Assembly: GCA_026724425.1 (NCBI GenBank)
Contig: JAIUCV010000007.1
Location: forward strand, 21,047,286 to 21,111,285
Source: Erythrophleum ivorense
Taxonomy: Eukaryota; Streptophyta; Magnoliopsida; Fabales; Fabaceae
Length of the DNA: 64,000 nucleotides
Reading direction: 5' to 3'
The translations under genes were made by a program, and so were the position numbers. Under the pieces are notes generated by a model. The model worked only from the letters and a program-made list of their open reading frames with translations, was not told where the DNA came from and searched no databases. Numbering within the stretch: the stretch's first letter is position 1; each line of letters begins with the position of its first letter. Positions 1-12,304 of this stretch are shown here, in pieces.

Positions 1-2080
1 AAGGATGTCACATTCCGAACTTCTTGTAACTGTTAACATAACCCATATTAATTCACTCAGTCAAATAGTTACACCCATTTGACACCATCACCACACAAGA
101 GCATAAGCATTCACTTGGGTACTTGGAATTATGTCTAGTTATGGGGATTGGCATAATCTACATTGCTGTGAGGATGAGGCATCATACACAATTTGTGTAT
201 TAGATGGAAGTGATATATATATATATATATATATATTAATTGACCACGGCTTGCTTCTTCTTTAGATGTGGGAAATTACTACCAATGCCACCTCGTGCTT
301 CCATGTGTAAGGCGTGTGAGTTTACATGATAGATGATATTTGATTACATTAGGGAATACATTCAGCCATGGAGGAGCTAGGAATGAGGTTGCATGTAAAT
401 GAATGGCTTAAGTAATCTAGGATGAAGACACCTCATGCTTGCACCACCATGTAATGAATAGCCTAAGTTAGTTAGGATGAAGACACCTCATGCTTGCACC
501 ACCCACCTTCATATATATATATATATACATATACATATATTAAGTTATGATTTGCTAGTGCCGTCTGTGGTGTGATAGTAGGAGCTGAATATTGCTTTTA
601 ATATATATTTTAAATGACACATATCTGCTGCCACCTAGCCATTTGCACCAATTCATGCAATGATGATTTGCCTTCATGCCACCTAATTAAATTGTGATTT
701 GCTGGTGCCATATTTGGTGTGATAGCAGGAGTTAAATATTGCTTTTAATATATAGTTTAGATGAGAGTAAGACACATATCTGCTGCCACCTAGCACATGC
801 ACCGATTCAAGGAATTGTGATTTGCCTTCATGCCACCTAATAGCGGTGAAAAAGCAGGAGCTGTCCATTGCATTAATTGCCATTCACTTTAACTCATCTT
901 AGGCGGAGGGAAGTAATGGAAAGAAGGAAGAAATTTCGGACAGCCATAGAAGAGGAGAGAAGAGAAGAAAAACCAAAGTACAAGGACTCCAAAAAAAGGT
1001 AAGCTCCAAGTTGCTTCCTTGTTCTGGACTGGGATGTTTTGGCCTTGTAGAATTAGTTAGAAAAGGGTTTTGAAGCCAAAATTTTTATAACAGGCTGTCC
1101 ATCCCTTATACTTGAAATCTTGAAAATTATAGAATTTTTGGAACAAGATAAATTAAAGAAACAACCCACTAATTCAATTTAGCTTCTGTACGGGACAGCT
1201 TGGGGCTGATTTCATAAAGAATTTTGTTAAATGGGTAAACGAAGGAATTAGTGCATGAAATTTGGTGGGGACGTAGCTAAGACGTATCACGTCAGGTTTA
1301 CAAAGTCTTAGAATTTTCTGGGCTCATTTGGTAGGATAACAAAGCCAGAAACAGCAAGGGCAGTGTACAGCGAGCTCAACTGAGGTAGTAACCAAAACAG
1401 TAGGAGTTCAGGGGCTATCCCTGGGAATTCTTGAAAACTGTTTTTGTGGCTTATAATTAACATAATGAGGGGTCACTCTACCAATTTTTATGATTTTTGG
1501 AGGTCATTTAGTGGAGGAAAGAAATTTCACAAAAACAGGTCCGAAAATGTAGTTAAATTGAGACTATGGCAGTTTTCATTCTTTCGCTGTTGTAGTGTGA
1601 CTTTGCATGGAAAATTTGAGAATCCAGCTTGAAAATGAGGGCTAAGGACTTAGGTTTATAGAACTGGACCACACATGAATAACTTAGATAGTAACTAATT
1701 AATGAGAAGGAAAAGAAAACAAAGATGTGATTGTTTACAATTAGGAATTTCCAATAATTAATTAGCGAAAGGGATTTAGGAATTTCGTATGGGGGGATTA
1801 GTAATTTAATTGCAATGTAAATATTAACCATGACTCATTCTTAATTAGTACAATGCATGATTGAAATTTAGGAAGGCCATTGGGACAACCAGGGCTAAGG
1901 AATACGTGACAAAACGACAGTGACGAAACAGGTAGTTAACACTGTACTCACTTTGTTATTTATGTTAATGCACTGGATGAAATCCTGAAGTCCCTATGCT
2001 GTATTTGGTTGCATGTATATCTACCAAGATGACTCTTTATGAGTACTAGATTGCTGTTATTGGCCAATAACCGAAGTACG
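1..2080. other. Non-coding repetitive DNA, no gene recognised
   Basis: No reading frame here resembles a known protein. The stretch has AT microsatellites near 211-237 and 512-540, two tandem duplications (one near 400-505 with a unit of about 50 bp, one at 540-840), and a purine-rich segment near 900-1000 ending in a splice-donor-like AGGTAAGC. The general texture resembles the untranslated part of a large LTR retrotransposon, but I found no boundaries, so that is only a guess. Confidence 0.4.
540..840. repeat. Two-copy tandem duplication of about 150 bp
   Basis: Positions 540-686 and 687-840 are two diverged copies of one unit. Both carry the blocks GATTTGCT, GGTGTGATAG, ATATTGCTTTTAATATAT and ACACATATCTGCTGCCACC in the same order, and both end in TTCATGCCACCTAA. 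No coding potential is apparent. Confidence 0.8.
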
Positions 2081-2293
2081 GTAGCCTAATGAATGAAAAT
2101 ATGCTGCTAAGTAGCCTAACGAATAAAAATATGCTGCTATGTAGCCTAATGAATGAAAATATGCTGCTACATAGCCTAACGAATAAAAATATGCTGCTAC
2201 GTAGCCTAATGAATGAGAATACGCTGCTATGGTAGCCTAACGAATGAGAATGTGCTGCTACCTAGCCTAACGAATGAGAATATGCTGCTACCT
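2081..2293. repeat. Minisatellite, about 7 units of about 31 bp
   Basis: The unit starts GTAGCCTAA(T/C)GAAT and ends ATGCTGCTA. Units alternate between CTAATGAATGAAAAT and CTAACGAATAAAAAT types, which suggests duplication of a two-unit block. There are no spacers between units. This is an ordinary plant minisatellite with no coding frame running through it. Confidence 0.85.
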
Positions 2294-2999
2294 AGATATT
2301 ACATGCTCCAACACCGAAGTATGCATCGAATGTATCATGGATAGTAATCCGTGCTATTTATATGTGTGTTTCTTGAGTACATTGTTAGCTACTGGGATTT
2401 TATCTCACTATAAATTGACTATTTTACAGGTAATAACTATGCTACGAATGGAGCCAGACAAATAGAGAATGAACAAATTGACCAATAGATTACATATTGA
2501 TTGTAATTGGTCTTATGAATCCTTTGAACAAGGGTTGAATGTAAAGTTTGACTCCAGTGAGGATGTAACATTGTAGTATTAATCTCTCTTTTGATTTGTA
2601 TAAATATTATACATGAGATATCCACCGTAAGTTAACTGTAATGTTTATTAGGGCTACCAAACTCCCGGTACAAGTAAACTCCTCTGTTTGCATTACATGA
2701 AATTGATTATGATAACCATGGAAGTAGTTCTAGCACATTAGCATCATCAACTTATGGTTTTCTTGTGAAAATGATGAAGGTTGTCTAAGTATGACAATTA
2801 TCTTTTTAGGTCTAGGATCTTGTTGACAAGATTTTGGACTCCACACTAAGGAAATTAAAGACCTTGTCAACAGGATCTTGGATTTCGCCTTGTAAAACGT
2901 AAGACCTTGTCAACAGGGTCTTCTGTTAGTAGTACAAGATCCTTTCATATGGTAAGTTATAGTGTATGTAAAGTGTAGGTGTGACAAAGGAAGTAGGAG
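2294..2999. other. Non-coding; three related palindrome-like motifs
   Basis: No gene seen. Between about 2818 and 2925 a motif of about 17 bp recurs three times: GATCTTGTTGACAAGAT, GACCTTGTCAACAGGATC and GACCTTGTCAACAGGGTC. The first is itself nearly palindromic around TTGTTGACAA. Function unknown. Confidence 0.5.
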
Positions 3000-3841
3000 T
3001 TAGTGGAGAGAATGAAGGGGAAGGAGAAAGAGAAGGTGGCAGAAAATCAAGAATCTCTTTCTTAGGGGATAAGGGAAAGATTCTGGGTGAGGGTGGTAAG
3101 TCATCATCAAGACCTGATGGTGGTAAGGTGGGAAGAAGTTTTTGGCATTTATAAAGTGGAGAAGTAGGTAGAGAAGGAATGGGTTTGGAGGATGTAGGTT
3201 GAGGATCAAAGAGCTATAGAGAAATAGAGGACTCGAGTAGAAGATGAGGGTGGAAGATTATGATGAAGGGGAAAGGTAGAGGATCAAGCTGTGTGGGTGA
3301 GGGTGAAGGATCAATGGGATGGGGGAAAGGTGGAGGATCACTGGGATGGGGGGAAGGTGAAGGATCAGGTTGTGTGGGTAAGGGTGAAGGATCAGTGTGA
3401 GGAAGGGAGGGTAGAGGATCAATGATGCTTATAGATGGGTTGGATGGGTTGGAGAGTTCAGCAACTTCTTTAGGAGCAAAAGTTAGAGTATCTTCTGAGG
3501 AGGAGAATTGTTGCTCCAAAACATTTCTTTCGAACCTGGAGAACCTGGAGGTGGAGAAAGGGTGATCCGCACTTAGAGGAACTTGTGAGGGATTGAAGGC
3601 TCGATTATACTTTATCCAAAATGTCTCTGGATCCCTTCAAAATTCATCCAAGTCACATTTTTGAACCTACTCTTTTCCAACAGGTGTGTACTTCATTTCA
3701 CACAGGGATGTATTAGCATAAGTGCGTTTAATTACTTGACCTTGATAGCCTTCAAAATTTACGTTTTGCCCTCGAAAAATTCTCATCAAAAGCATGCCAT
3801 AAGGAAGACTAAAAGTTGATCCTAGATTTCTTATTGCCTCT
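3000..3841 (-). pseudogene. Plant transposon-protein (PF20167-like) gene, C-terminal part
   Basis: Read on the minus strand, 3841 to about 3667 encodes a segment with the LPYGMLLMRIF motif, characteristic of the plant-specific 'putative plant transposon protein' family. It is followed by a low-complexity Pro/Ser/Asp tail (about 3214-3519) made of repeats such as DPSPSP and DPLPSLPHT. The N-terminal half of the same gene lies at 7317-8160; a solo LTR sits between them. With the LTR and one TSD copy removed, the frame continues without a shift across the join. In-frame stops and poor continuity elsewhere mark it as dead. The biochemical role of this family is unknown; it usually occurs within or beside LTR retrotransposons. 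Confidence 0.7.
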
Positions 3842-6800
3842 TGTAACACCATAATTCTAGAACTCATTTCACATGAATGTTAAGCTTCCTTCCATTGCCA
3901 CACAAGAAGAGGAAGGAAAATTCAATAAAAATAATCAATTTATTTGTGTTGCGTAGTGGATGAATTCTTCATTGGGTGTCTCGTGAACCACATGAACTCA
4001 TTCAAATCATTCTCATATTTTATTATACCAATACAACTCAAAACAAGCTCAAGAAGTGGCCCAAAACTCGAGCATAGGAAGTGGATACATAAAAACAATA
4101 GGTGTAACCTCGACCAGAAACTCCAAGTTATTGTCATAAATTTTGAAAAATTATAAATAATTTTAGAAAAATCAAAATCATGCATTTTTTTACTATTCTA
4201 GAAAGCTACAGATGCCTACTTTATGTTAAAAATATATCTAGACCATAAAAGCGGCTGCTACCCACTAGAAATTGATGGAATAGTATCATAGGTCACCTAT
4301 TATTACTAATACTATCCTCCAACTTCAAAAATTCATATATCCTTACTCAGAGGTCCAATAAGGGTGATCTTTATACCCATGGAAAGATTATCATGTCTAG
4401 TGTATGTTTATAAAATTTCATAAGTATTGTACATCATTTAGACCTCAAATAACACAGCCCAAGTTACTAACCAAATAAACAGTATCTACATCAATTTAGC
4501 AGAAAAATGCCAACTTTGAAAAATCATAATTAATTCCCTAGAGATCCAAATAATCTAGTCTTTAGCTTTCCAAAAATATCTGAATAAGATCTATATGTGC
4601 CAAATTTCATGGCAAATTCAATCATTTGGTCAGATTTTAACATTAAATTGCATAATGGTCCATTTTGTGTCACATGAGAGCTCCAAATTGTCCATTTTGA
4701 TTTCTAAGACACCCATGACCACTTGAACACATGGGAAAGCACCAAAATGGTCTATTAAACTTGTCTTAAAGGTGCATAAACCTAGAAATTAAAAACTAAC
4801 TCTCTCACCCGGTATCATACACAAGAATCCATAAGCTTTAAGTTGCCATTCACTACCCAAAATGCATATTACCATTCATTTGGCATTAGAACTCATACAT
4901 ACATCAAAAATTTGGATAATTGCACATATTCAAATGATTACATAATAATTTTATCATAACATTACATCATATGCCATTTGTGTTATTACAAAAAGAGACA
5001 AAACTAGGCACTTTATTGTCAAGTTTTCATCTCCCAACTTGGTGGCTTCCATTACCTTGCTCATTTGGTCCACCTAGCCTGCTAAGACGTTGGAAAGGAG
5101 GGAATGACATTCAAAGAATCTCAATAGCTTATCTCCCTTTCCATCACACATAAAGAATGCAATTCATGTCTTAAAAATGCATGCATGGGCATAATGGAAA
5201 GTATGATCATTCAAGAAGCATTCTTGGCATTTGAACAAGTCATACAAAGCATACATAGGCTTACCAAGTAAGTGGATTAGTCTCACCCATTCTCTTCAAG
5301 GCTATTAGACTTGCGTTGCCTTTTTTCTCAAAGGCCATGAACTATGCTTTGCTCTTGGAAGATACTATACTTTATCTCAACCATTCTCAAGGGTTCTTAG
5401 CTCATCCTCACCATGGCTAAAAGGTTCTTGACTTCTTCACACTCAAGCAAACCAAGGCAAACATACTAAACATCATTTGAAAACATAATGCAACATCATG
5501 GTACCATGGAATATAGGCATATGCTAGAACGCTTTTCATGGCTTGAAACACACATACACACATTCAAAGATAAGGTAAGTACACATTCATGGATGAGAGG
5601 AAGTGTAGAGAGCTATCTTTGCCACACAAGTACACTTTTTCTCTTGGAATTATACTCCCTTCCTTGGCCACACACCTACAATCATGGGAGACTTGTTTCT
5701 CTTGGCCTAAAAACATAAAATCAAAACCAACCATACTCTTGTAACCATTCACAAAGCTATCTATCTACTTGGAACTCTAACTTTGTCCTATGGTATATTT
5801 ATGGTTCCTAAATGCACCTAATGAAGCAACATCCATCAATTAAGTTTTAGGCTTCATTCTTTCTTTTCATTTATGATTCTTGGCTCCTCTTAAGCCTCTT
5901 GGAGTAATCACACAATTAAAACGAAGAGTCTAACTACATGTTGCTTCCTTAGGTCATATTATAGAACCTATGATGCCAATTCATTCCCTAGGCCTCCTAA
6001 ATTTTTTCCAAGGTTTCCCTTCATCTTCATTCATCATATATGACTCAAAAATGGGTTTGAAAAAATTTAAAACAATCCCTAGGTGCCTTGAACCCTTTAG
6101 GTCGAGACTATGCTTCTTCTTAGCACCCATGGAGTTTGCTTTGTTTTCTTTATGGAAGATGCATATGGGGAGCATTCTAGGGATCTTAAGAGGTCATCCA
6201 AACACTCATTTAGGCCTAGGAATTATTGTATCAAATCAGATTTTACAAGGGACACTTGAACTTTGCTATCTTGATTTTCTATGATTGTTTGTTAATTCTC
6301 CTTGCATATTCTTATTCTCTACACTCAATGCTCTAGAGTTCATCCTTGGTTCTACCCAAATCCAGATCTTCTTAAAGCTCTCTAGGTGGGATGAACCCAG
6401 GAGAAGAAGGGAAGAAGGAGTAGCTACCATGGAATGAAGATTTACCTTGTTTTTCCTTAATTTCTTGGACGCTTGTTCCTTTCCTTAGCCTCCTCTCCTC
6501 AAATCCAAAAATTCCACCTCCGTTTTGCCCTCAAAATATATCCAAGAACTACAATAAAATCATGGGGAAGAAGGGAAAATGGAAGGAAAAGAGTTTGCTA
6601 AAGAGAAAGCATGAAAAACCAAGAAAATCCATACATTTTTCATTGTTTTTCTCTTTCCTTTCTTCTCCTCTTGGTGTGCCTCAAACCCTAGCTCTCTCCT
6701 CTGATTTAGGTCAGAAACAAATGTGGCTAAATGAATGAGGAGGTGGGGCATGACATATATATATATAGGTAGGTTAGGAAGAACTTTTTAAAAATTCTAA

Positions 6801-7316
6801 TTTCGTCCCTTCGTCTTGACATTTTTGTTTTTGGTTTGTTTTAGCTCTTTTTTTAGAACTATCTTTTCTATCATAAAATTTAGTCCTTAATTTTATAAAA
6901 TTCCTTTGGAATTACTTAAATCGGAGCTAAAACCATCTCGAATGAATTTGTCAAAGTTCAAGTCAACTTATGTTAGAAAACATCCACTAGAGGGTTTTAG
7001 CTGTCTTGAGGCTTCCCATGATTTTCAAGGCCTCTGAGAACTTTGGAGAACTCAAAATTTTCATTTAAAAAGCCCTCCTATAAGAATTCTAAAATTTATT
7101 CAAAATTACAAAAATACCATTACATTTCTTCAATATTTTGTTAAAATTCGTTTCTTCCTTCTAGCTCTATTTTTCCTTCCGTCTGAGCTTAGGATTCTCA
7201 TTTTTAGCAGTCTAAAATGCTACTTAAATTTTTTAAGACCTTAACTAATTTATTTAAGGGGACTTTCTTTGAAAACGTACCTCTTTCCATCGTTTTGATG
7301 AAAATCGAACATTACA
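3842..7316 (-). mobile_element. Solo LTR (about 3.5 kb, gypsy-type) with 5-bp TSD
   Basis: The segment starts TGTAACACCATAAT and ends CATTACA, so its ends form the TGTAAY...RTTACA inverted pair of an LTR. It is flanked by identical CCTCT at 3837-3841 and 7317-7321. No gag, pol or second LTR lies inside, hence a solo LTR. The 14-bp end TGTAACACCATAAT is shared with the solo LTR at 36839 and with the reverse complement of the 5' LTR end of the gypsy element at 25139. The order of internal blocks is also similar, so all three probably belong to one long-LTR gypsy group. Orientation follows from that shared end. Confidence 0.85.
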
Positions 7317-8160
7317 CCTCTTCCATAAACTTAATCATCTAGTAATAAACATTGACACTTTGCATTGTAATCAAATTATATACCCAGAAAATATCCCATC
7401 AAGAAACCACTTCTAGTGACCAAATTCTAGGAAACATGGTAGTTCCAATTATGTGCACTGCAACCTGATACTGAAAAGTAACGACCTGGGCATTTGTTTT
7501 TCAACCAATGACAAGGTCTTTTCATTCAACAACAAAGTCATAGGCATTAGCATATGAAGATCCCATTTCAGTAGGTCAAGAATAACCAGTGAAGAAACAA
7601 TGACGATATTTTGAAAATGAGATTGCAAAATTTTCTCTAATAATGCAATACCTACAAAGATTAATTTTCCATTAGCCAATGAGGTTAGGGCTTTTCCTGA
7701 CTTATTTACTACCAAATTGTAGTGGAATTCCCTAACCAGATCTTCATATACTAATTCATCTACAGTGACTAATGGAGTCCAACCCATTGATTGAAATTCT
7801 AGTTCTAGAAAACAACTGAGTTGAGATAGTCAAGTGAAATTTACACACCTTCCAAAAGCAACTAGATAATGTCAAAAGTCAGCAATATACTTGTCTAGAT
7901 GCTCTTTTAAGTAAAACTTGGGAAGAAGATGAGATAATTCTAAGAGGGGCTCTTCTTCTTCTTGCGTATTCTTCGTATAGTTTCTTCTTCCCTTTCCCTT
8001 CTGGTATTTTGGTATTTTTAACCTGAGGTTCTCTTATGGAAATCATTTTTCTTTCATTTTTCCTAGAAGCCTTTTTATTGTTTCTGCATCTTCCCAATTT
8101 GGGTCGTTGTCAACAACCTTGCGTTTCTTGGATTGTTTGCTCAAAATAGATACTTTCTTC
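7317..8160 (-). pseudogene. Plant transposon-protein (PF20167-like) gene, N-terminal part
   Basis: On the minus strand this encodes a basic, Lys/Arg-rich N-terminus with the block KKRKVVDNDPNWED (about 8070-8150), followed by a domain with GWTPLV and LVREFHYNLVV (about 7720-7787). These are hallmark blocks of the plant 'putative plant transposon protein' family. It continues through a segment ending MIKFMEE at 7322, where the solo LTR interrupts it. The remainder is at 3000-3841. Several frames are needed to read the whole segment, and stops are present (for example TGA near 7394), so the gene was decayed even apart from the insertion. Confidence 0.7.
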
Positions 8161-8769
8161 ATTTCTTTCAAATTTTCTTTTCTCAAAGTTTTTTTAGAGC
8201 TTTTTCTTTCTGCAGTGCTTCTTCTTTAACATCAATTACTCCTTCAATCAGGATGAACTTCTTCTATCTTTGAGAATAACAAAGATGAAATGTAAATCAA
8301 TTGAAGTGACCTTCCATTCACCAAATTAGGGTTAGGGTAGGAGTAATTATAAAAACAGTTATGATGTGACTCTTCAATTTTGGCAGAATGCAAGCCTTTT
8401 TGAAAAATATTACTTGTAACCATCAATTTTATGGGTCCAAGACCATTATTAGCTGTTCAGGTTCAAGAATACTTAATGCTTTTAACTATTGCCTCAAAAT
8501 ACACAGCAAAAAATGCCAAACAAATTTATGAATGCAATATGCAATTTTTTAAATACGTGTTCACTCAAGGATGCATCATAGAAAAGTAAATTAAAGTGCA
8601 ATTTGTAATTAGAACACGTCACAACAAATATATTTTGTAGGTAAATGCCAAATATTTAGAGTGACAAAGGTATTCCAAGTTAAACAAACAAGAAAACCAC
8701 ACCAAACAAGTGGAGGATCAGTAGTACTCCACTTTAAATAAACACAGATAAAGCATTATTGATCATTCC
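8161..8769. other. Non-coding, no feature recognised
   Basis: No protein similarity is recognisable. The 3' LTR of the copia element whose RNase H ends near 8770 would be expected here, but I could not find a convincing copy of the LTR at 13630. Only a short block containing ATATGCAATTTT (about 8541) resembles it. The 3' LTR has probably been lost or is very diverged. Confidence 0.4.
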
Positions 8770-9569
8770 AAGTTTATTTCTTAAGTATACGGATTTATTT
8801 TCACGCAAGGGTTTGATGAATATATCTACAAGTTGATTCTCAGTTTGAGTATACACTACCTCCACATTTCCTTGTTATACATGATCTTGGATAAGGTGAT
8901 GTTTTACTTCTATGTGCTTGGTCTGAGAGTAATGAACAGGATTATTGGTAAGGCAAATAGCACTGGTGTTATCACAGAATATTGGAATATGATTGTAGTT
9001 AATTGAAAATTCCTCTCTTTGATATTTCATTCATAGTAATTGAGTGCAATAACTACCAACAACCATGTATTCAGCTTTAGTGGTGGAAAGAGCCATAAAA
9101 CTTTACTTTTTGCTATATCAAGAAACTAGGGAATTGCCAAGAAATTGACAACATCCACTTGTTCTTTTTCTATCTAATTTATATCCAATAAAGTCTACAT
9201 TTGCGTATCCAACTAAATTGAAATTGTTAGTTCTAGGATACCATAATCCATAGTTTTATGTCCCATTAAATATCTAAATATTCCTTTAATAGCAGAAAAG
9301 TGTGATTCTTGCGGATTAGATTGAAAACATGCACTCTTGCAAACACTAAACATAAAGTCTGGTCTGCTAGCTATGAGGTACAGTAAGGAACCAACTATAC
9401 CTCGATATTTCTTTTAATCAAAATCCTTACCATTCTCATCTTTATCCAAGGTGGAGGAAGGACACATTGGAGTCCCCATTAGTTTAAAGTTTTGAAAACC
9501 ATACTTGTAGATTAGCTCTTTGGTATATTTGGATTAATTGATGAAACTTCCTTCTTGTGTTTGCTTTAT
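8770..9569 (-). pseudogene. Copia RNase H remnant
   Basis: Broken frames on the minus strand encode the copia connection and RNase H region. Blocks resembling YLMGHKT and GYANVDFIGYKLDRK lie near 9170-9270, and the C-terminal TKHIEVKHHLI block near 8900-8930. A stop near 8780 closes the polyprotein. No open frame longer than a few dozen codons survives. Confidence 0.65.
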
Positions 9570-10300
9570 TTATAGTCCAAGAAAGAAATTTAATTCTCCC
9601 ATCATACCCATTTCAAATTTTCCCTTCATTAGTTCAGCAAATTCTTTGCACAGAGATTTATTAGTACTATCGAATACTATATCATCAACATAAATTTGAA
9701 CAAGCAAAGATTCATTATTATTTTTCTTAATGAAGAGAGTTATATCAAGTTTTCCTTTTAAGAAACCACTTTCAAGAAGAAAATCACTCAACCATTCACA
9801 CCAAGCTCTTGGAGCTTGTTTCAAACAGTAGAGAGCTTTTGACAGTTTATATACGTGGTTAGGCAACTTTTCATCTTCAAAACTAAGGGGTTGCTTGACA
9901 TAAACTTCTATGATATAACCATTTAGAAAAGCACTCTTGAAATCCATTTGATATAATTTAAAGTTCATATAAGAAGCATAAGCAAGTAACATTCTAATAG
10001 ACTCTATTCTAGCTACGGGAGCATAGGTTTTATCAAAGTTAATACCTTCCTATTAAGAGAAACCTTGGGTCACTAACCTTGCTTTATTTTTGACAAAATT
10101 ACCTTTCTCATCTAATTTGTTGTGAAATACCCACTTTGTTCTAATCACTGATACTCCTTCTGGTACCTTTACTAGGTTCCACACATTGTTTCTTTCAAAT
10201 TGATGCAAGTCTTCTTCCATGGCAATGATCTAACTTTCATCCTCTAAAGCCTCATTCACATTTTTGGGCTCAATCTTAAATAACAATGCTAGATTGTTTT
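9570..10300 (-). pseudogene. Copia reverse transcriptase fragment
   Basis: The frame 9992-9570 carries the conserved palm blocks QMDFKSAFLNG and YCLKQAPRAW and the catalytic YVDD box (in QIYVDDIVFDSTN). Upstream sequence to about 10300 encodes the N-terminal finger region in broken frames. The catalytic aspartates are present, but surrounding stops make the gene dead. Confidence 0.85.
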
Positions 10301-10631
10301 TGAAGGAAGATCTGGTGCACCTTCCTTTATTTAAATCTCCAATGATAAGTTGTGAAGGATAAGAAGAAGAATGTCTTCATTCATGAGGAAGTTTTAATTC
10401 TTTTGATGTCGATTCTAGTTGACCTTAAGCATGTTCGCTTAAAGATTCATCAGTATCTTTTCCTCTATGAGGTGATCCTTCCGCATTTGTCTTTTCATTC
10501 CACTTCTGGATTTCTTGATTAGGTGGAGCGTCAATGTCAATCCAACTTTTGTTAGTGAGCTTGAAAGGACTTGAGTGGATATTTCTGCATTCATCATTTA
10601 TTTTGATTGTTGTATTGGGATTTGCAATCAC

Positions 10632-11702
10632 CTAATTTCTACTTGCAATAACTTCTTCTTCATTTGTGTTCACTATTTTTCTCACATAAGGATTAGTTTC
10701 ATCAAATATAACATATATAGATCCTTCAACAACCATGGTTCTTTTGTTATAAACCCTATATGCTTTACTGGATATGGAATAACCTAGGAAGATTCCTTCA
10801 TCACTTCTAATATCAAAATTTTCAAGATTATCTTTTCCATTATTATGAATAAAACATTTACATCCAAATGCATGAAAGTAACTAACATTAGGTTTTCTTC
10901 CTTTCCACAGTTCATATGAAGTCTTTTTAAGAATAAGTCTTATAAGACATCGATTTAACATATAACATGAGGTATTTATAGCTTCAGCCTATAAGTATTT
11001 AGGAAGATTATTTTCAATGAGCATGGTTCTAACTATATCTAAAAGAGTACGATTTTCCCTTTCAACTACTCAATTCTATTGAGGAATTCTAGGAGTAGAA
11101 AAATTATAGCTAAATCCATGTTCATTACAAAATTCTTCAAACATTTTATTTTCAAATTCACTACCATAATCACTTCTAATACTAGAAATTAGACACCCTT
11201 GCTCCCTTTGAACCTTTTTGCAAAAGACAACAAAATTCTTAAAAGCTTCATCTTTATGTGAAAGGAACAGAACCTAAGAGAACTTAGATTAATCATCAAC
11301 GATGACAAATGCATAGCTTTTACCACCAAAGCTTCAAATTTGCATAGGGCCAAAGAGCTCCATGTGTAATAATTGGAGTGGCCTAGATGAAGAGACAAAC
11401 TCCTTCAGTTTGAAGGATGATTTAGCTTGTTTTCCCATTTGACATGCATCATACAAATGATCTTTTTGAAAGTCTAGTTTAGGTAATCCTTTTATAAGAT
11501 CTAGTTTGGACAATTTGGATATAGTGTGCATGCTCGCATGACCAAGCTTTCTATGCCACAACCAAGAATCATTATATATGGAAGAAAGACATGTAACATT
11601 TTTTTTTAAGATTATTGGAACGGAGAATATATATGTTTTCAAATCTTTGGCCAGTAAACAGGGCTTTATCCTCGTTGAAGACCATGCAATACATAAAATC
11701 AA
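10632..11702 (-). pseudogene. Copia GAG-pre-integrase and integrase fragments
   Basis: Minus strand 11702-11334 encodes the GAG-pre-integrase block WLWHRKLGHASMHTISKL, which holds the H-H pair of the HHCC zinc site. A degenerate C-X2-C follows (DACQMG), and the segment ends at the start of the catalytic core (LHMELFGP). The core is disrupted between about 11330 and 10970. The C-terminal piece 10961-10632 carries a typical copia block with FHAFGCKCFIHN and EGIFLGYS. Several frameshifts, non-functional. Confidence 0.8.
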
Positions 11703-12304
11703 ATACTACTTTATAGCATCTATCACATAGCTAACTTATGTTAAAAAGGTCATATTTTAGGTAATCAATTAGACAAACATTATTTAGACAACTATTGTTT
11801 GTAAGTTCTACTTTACCTGTACCTATAATTCTACCTTTTCTTCCATCACCGAAGGTGACAGATCCTCCATCTAATTTTGTGAAAGATAGAAACTAGGACA
11901 GATCTCCTGTCATGTGTCTAGAGCAACCACTATCTAAAAATCACTATTGTTTAGAAATTCTTCCTTTTAAGCATACCTGCAAATTGTTCAGCTTTTCTTA
12001 GGTACCCAAATCTTTTTAGGTGTTTTCATATTAGTATCAGGGATAATGGTTCCTTTTGGAACCCATATCAATTTTCTATTATCTTTTTTGCATTGGTAAC
12101 ATGCATGTTTTATCTTGCTGCATTGAGAACATATAGTGAGAGTAGACGCTTTAACAAAGAAATTCTTCTACAACTTTACATTTGAATTTTCATTGTATCT
12201 AATTCTAGTTCTATCAAACATACATTTTCATTTTCTAAGCAACATATTCAAATTTCTTCTCCTTTCATGAAATTAGCCAAATCTTTAGTGACTTCAGTAA
12301 TTTT

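Noticed and set aside
2081..2293. Regular repeats as a CRISPR array
   Set aside because: Units are contiguous with no unique spacers; this is a minisatellite in a plant genome.
4103..7316. TGTAACCTCG at 4103 as the start of the solo LTR
   Set aside because: It gives no target duplication; 3842 gives a perfect CCTCT pair and restores the interrupted frame.
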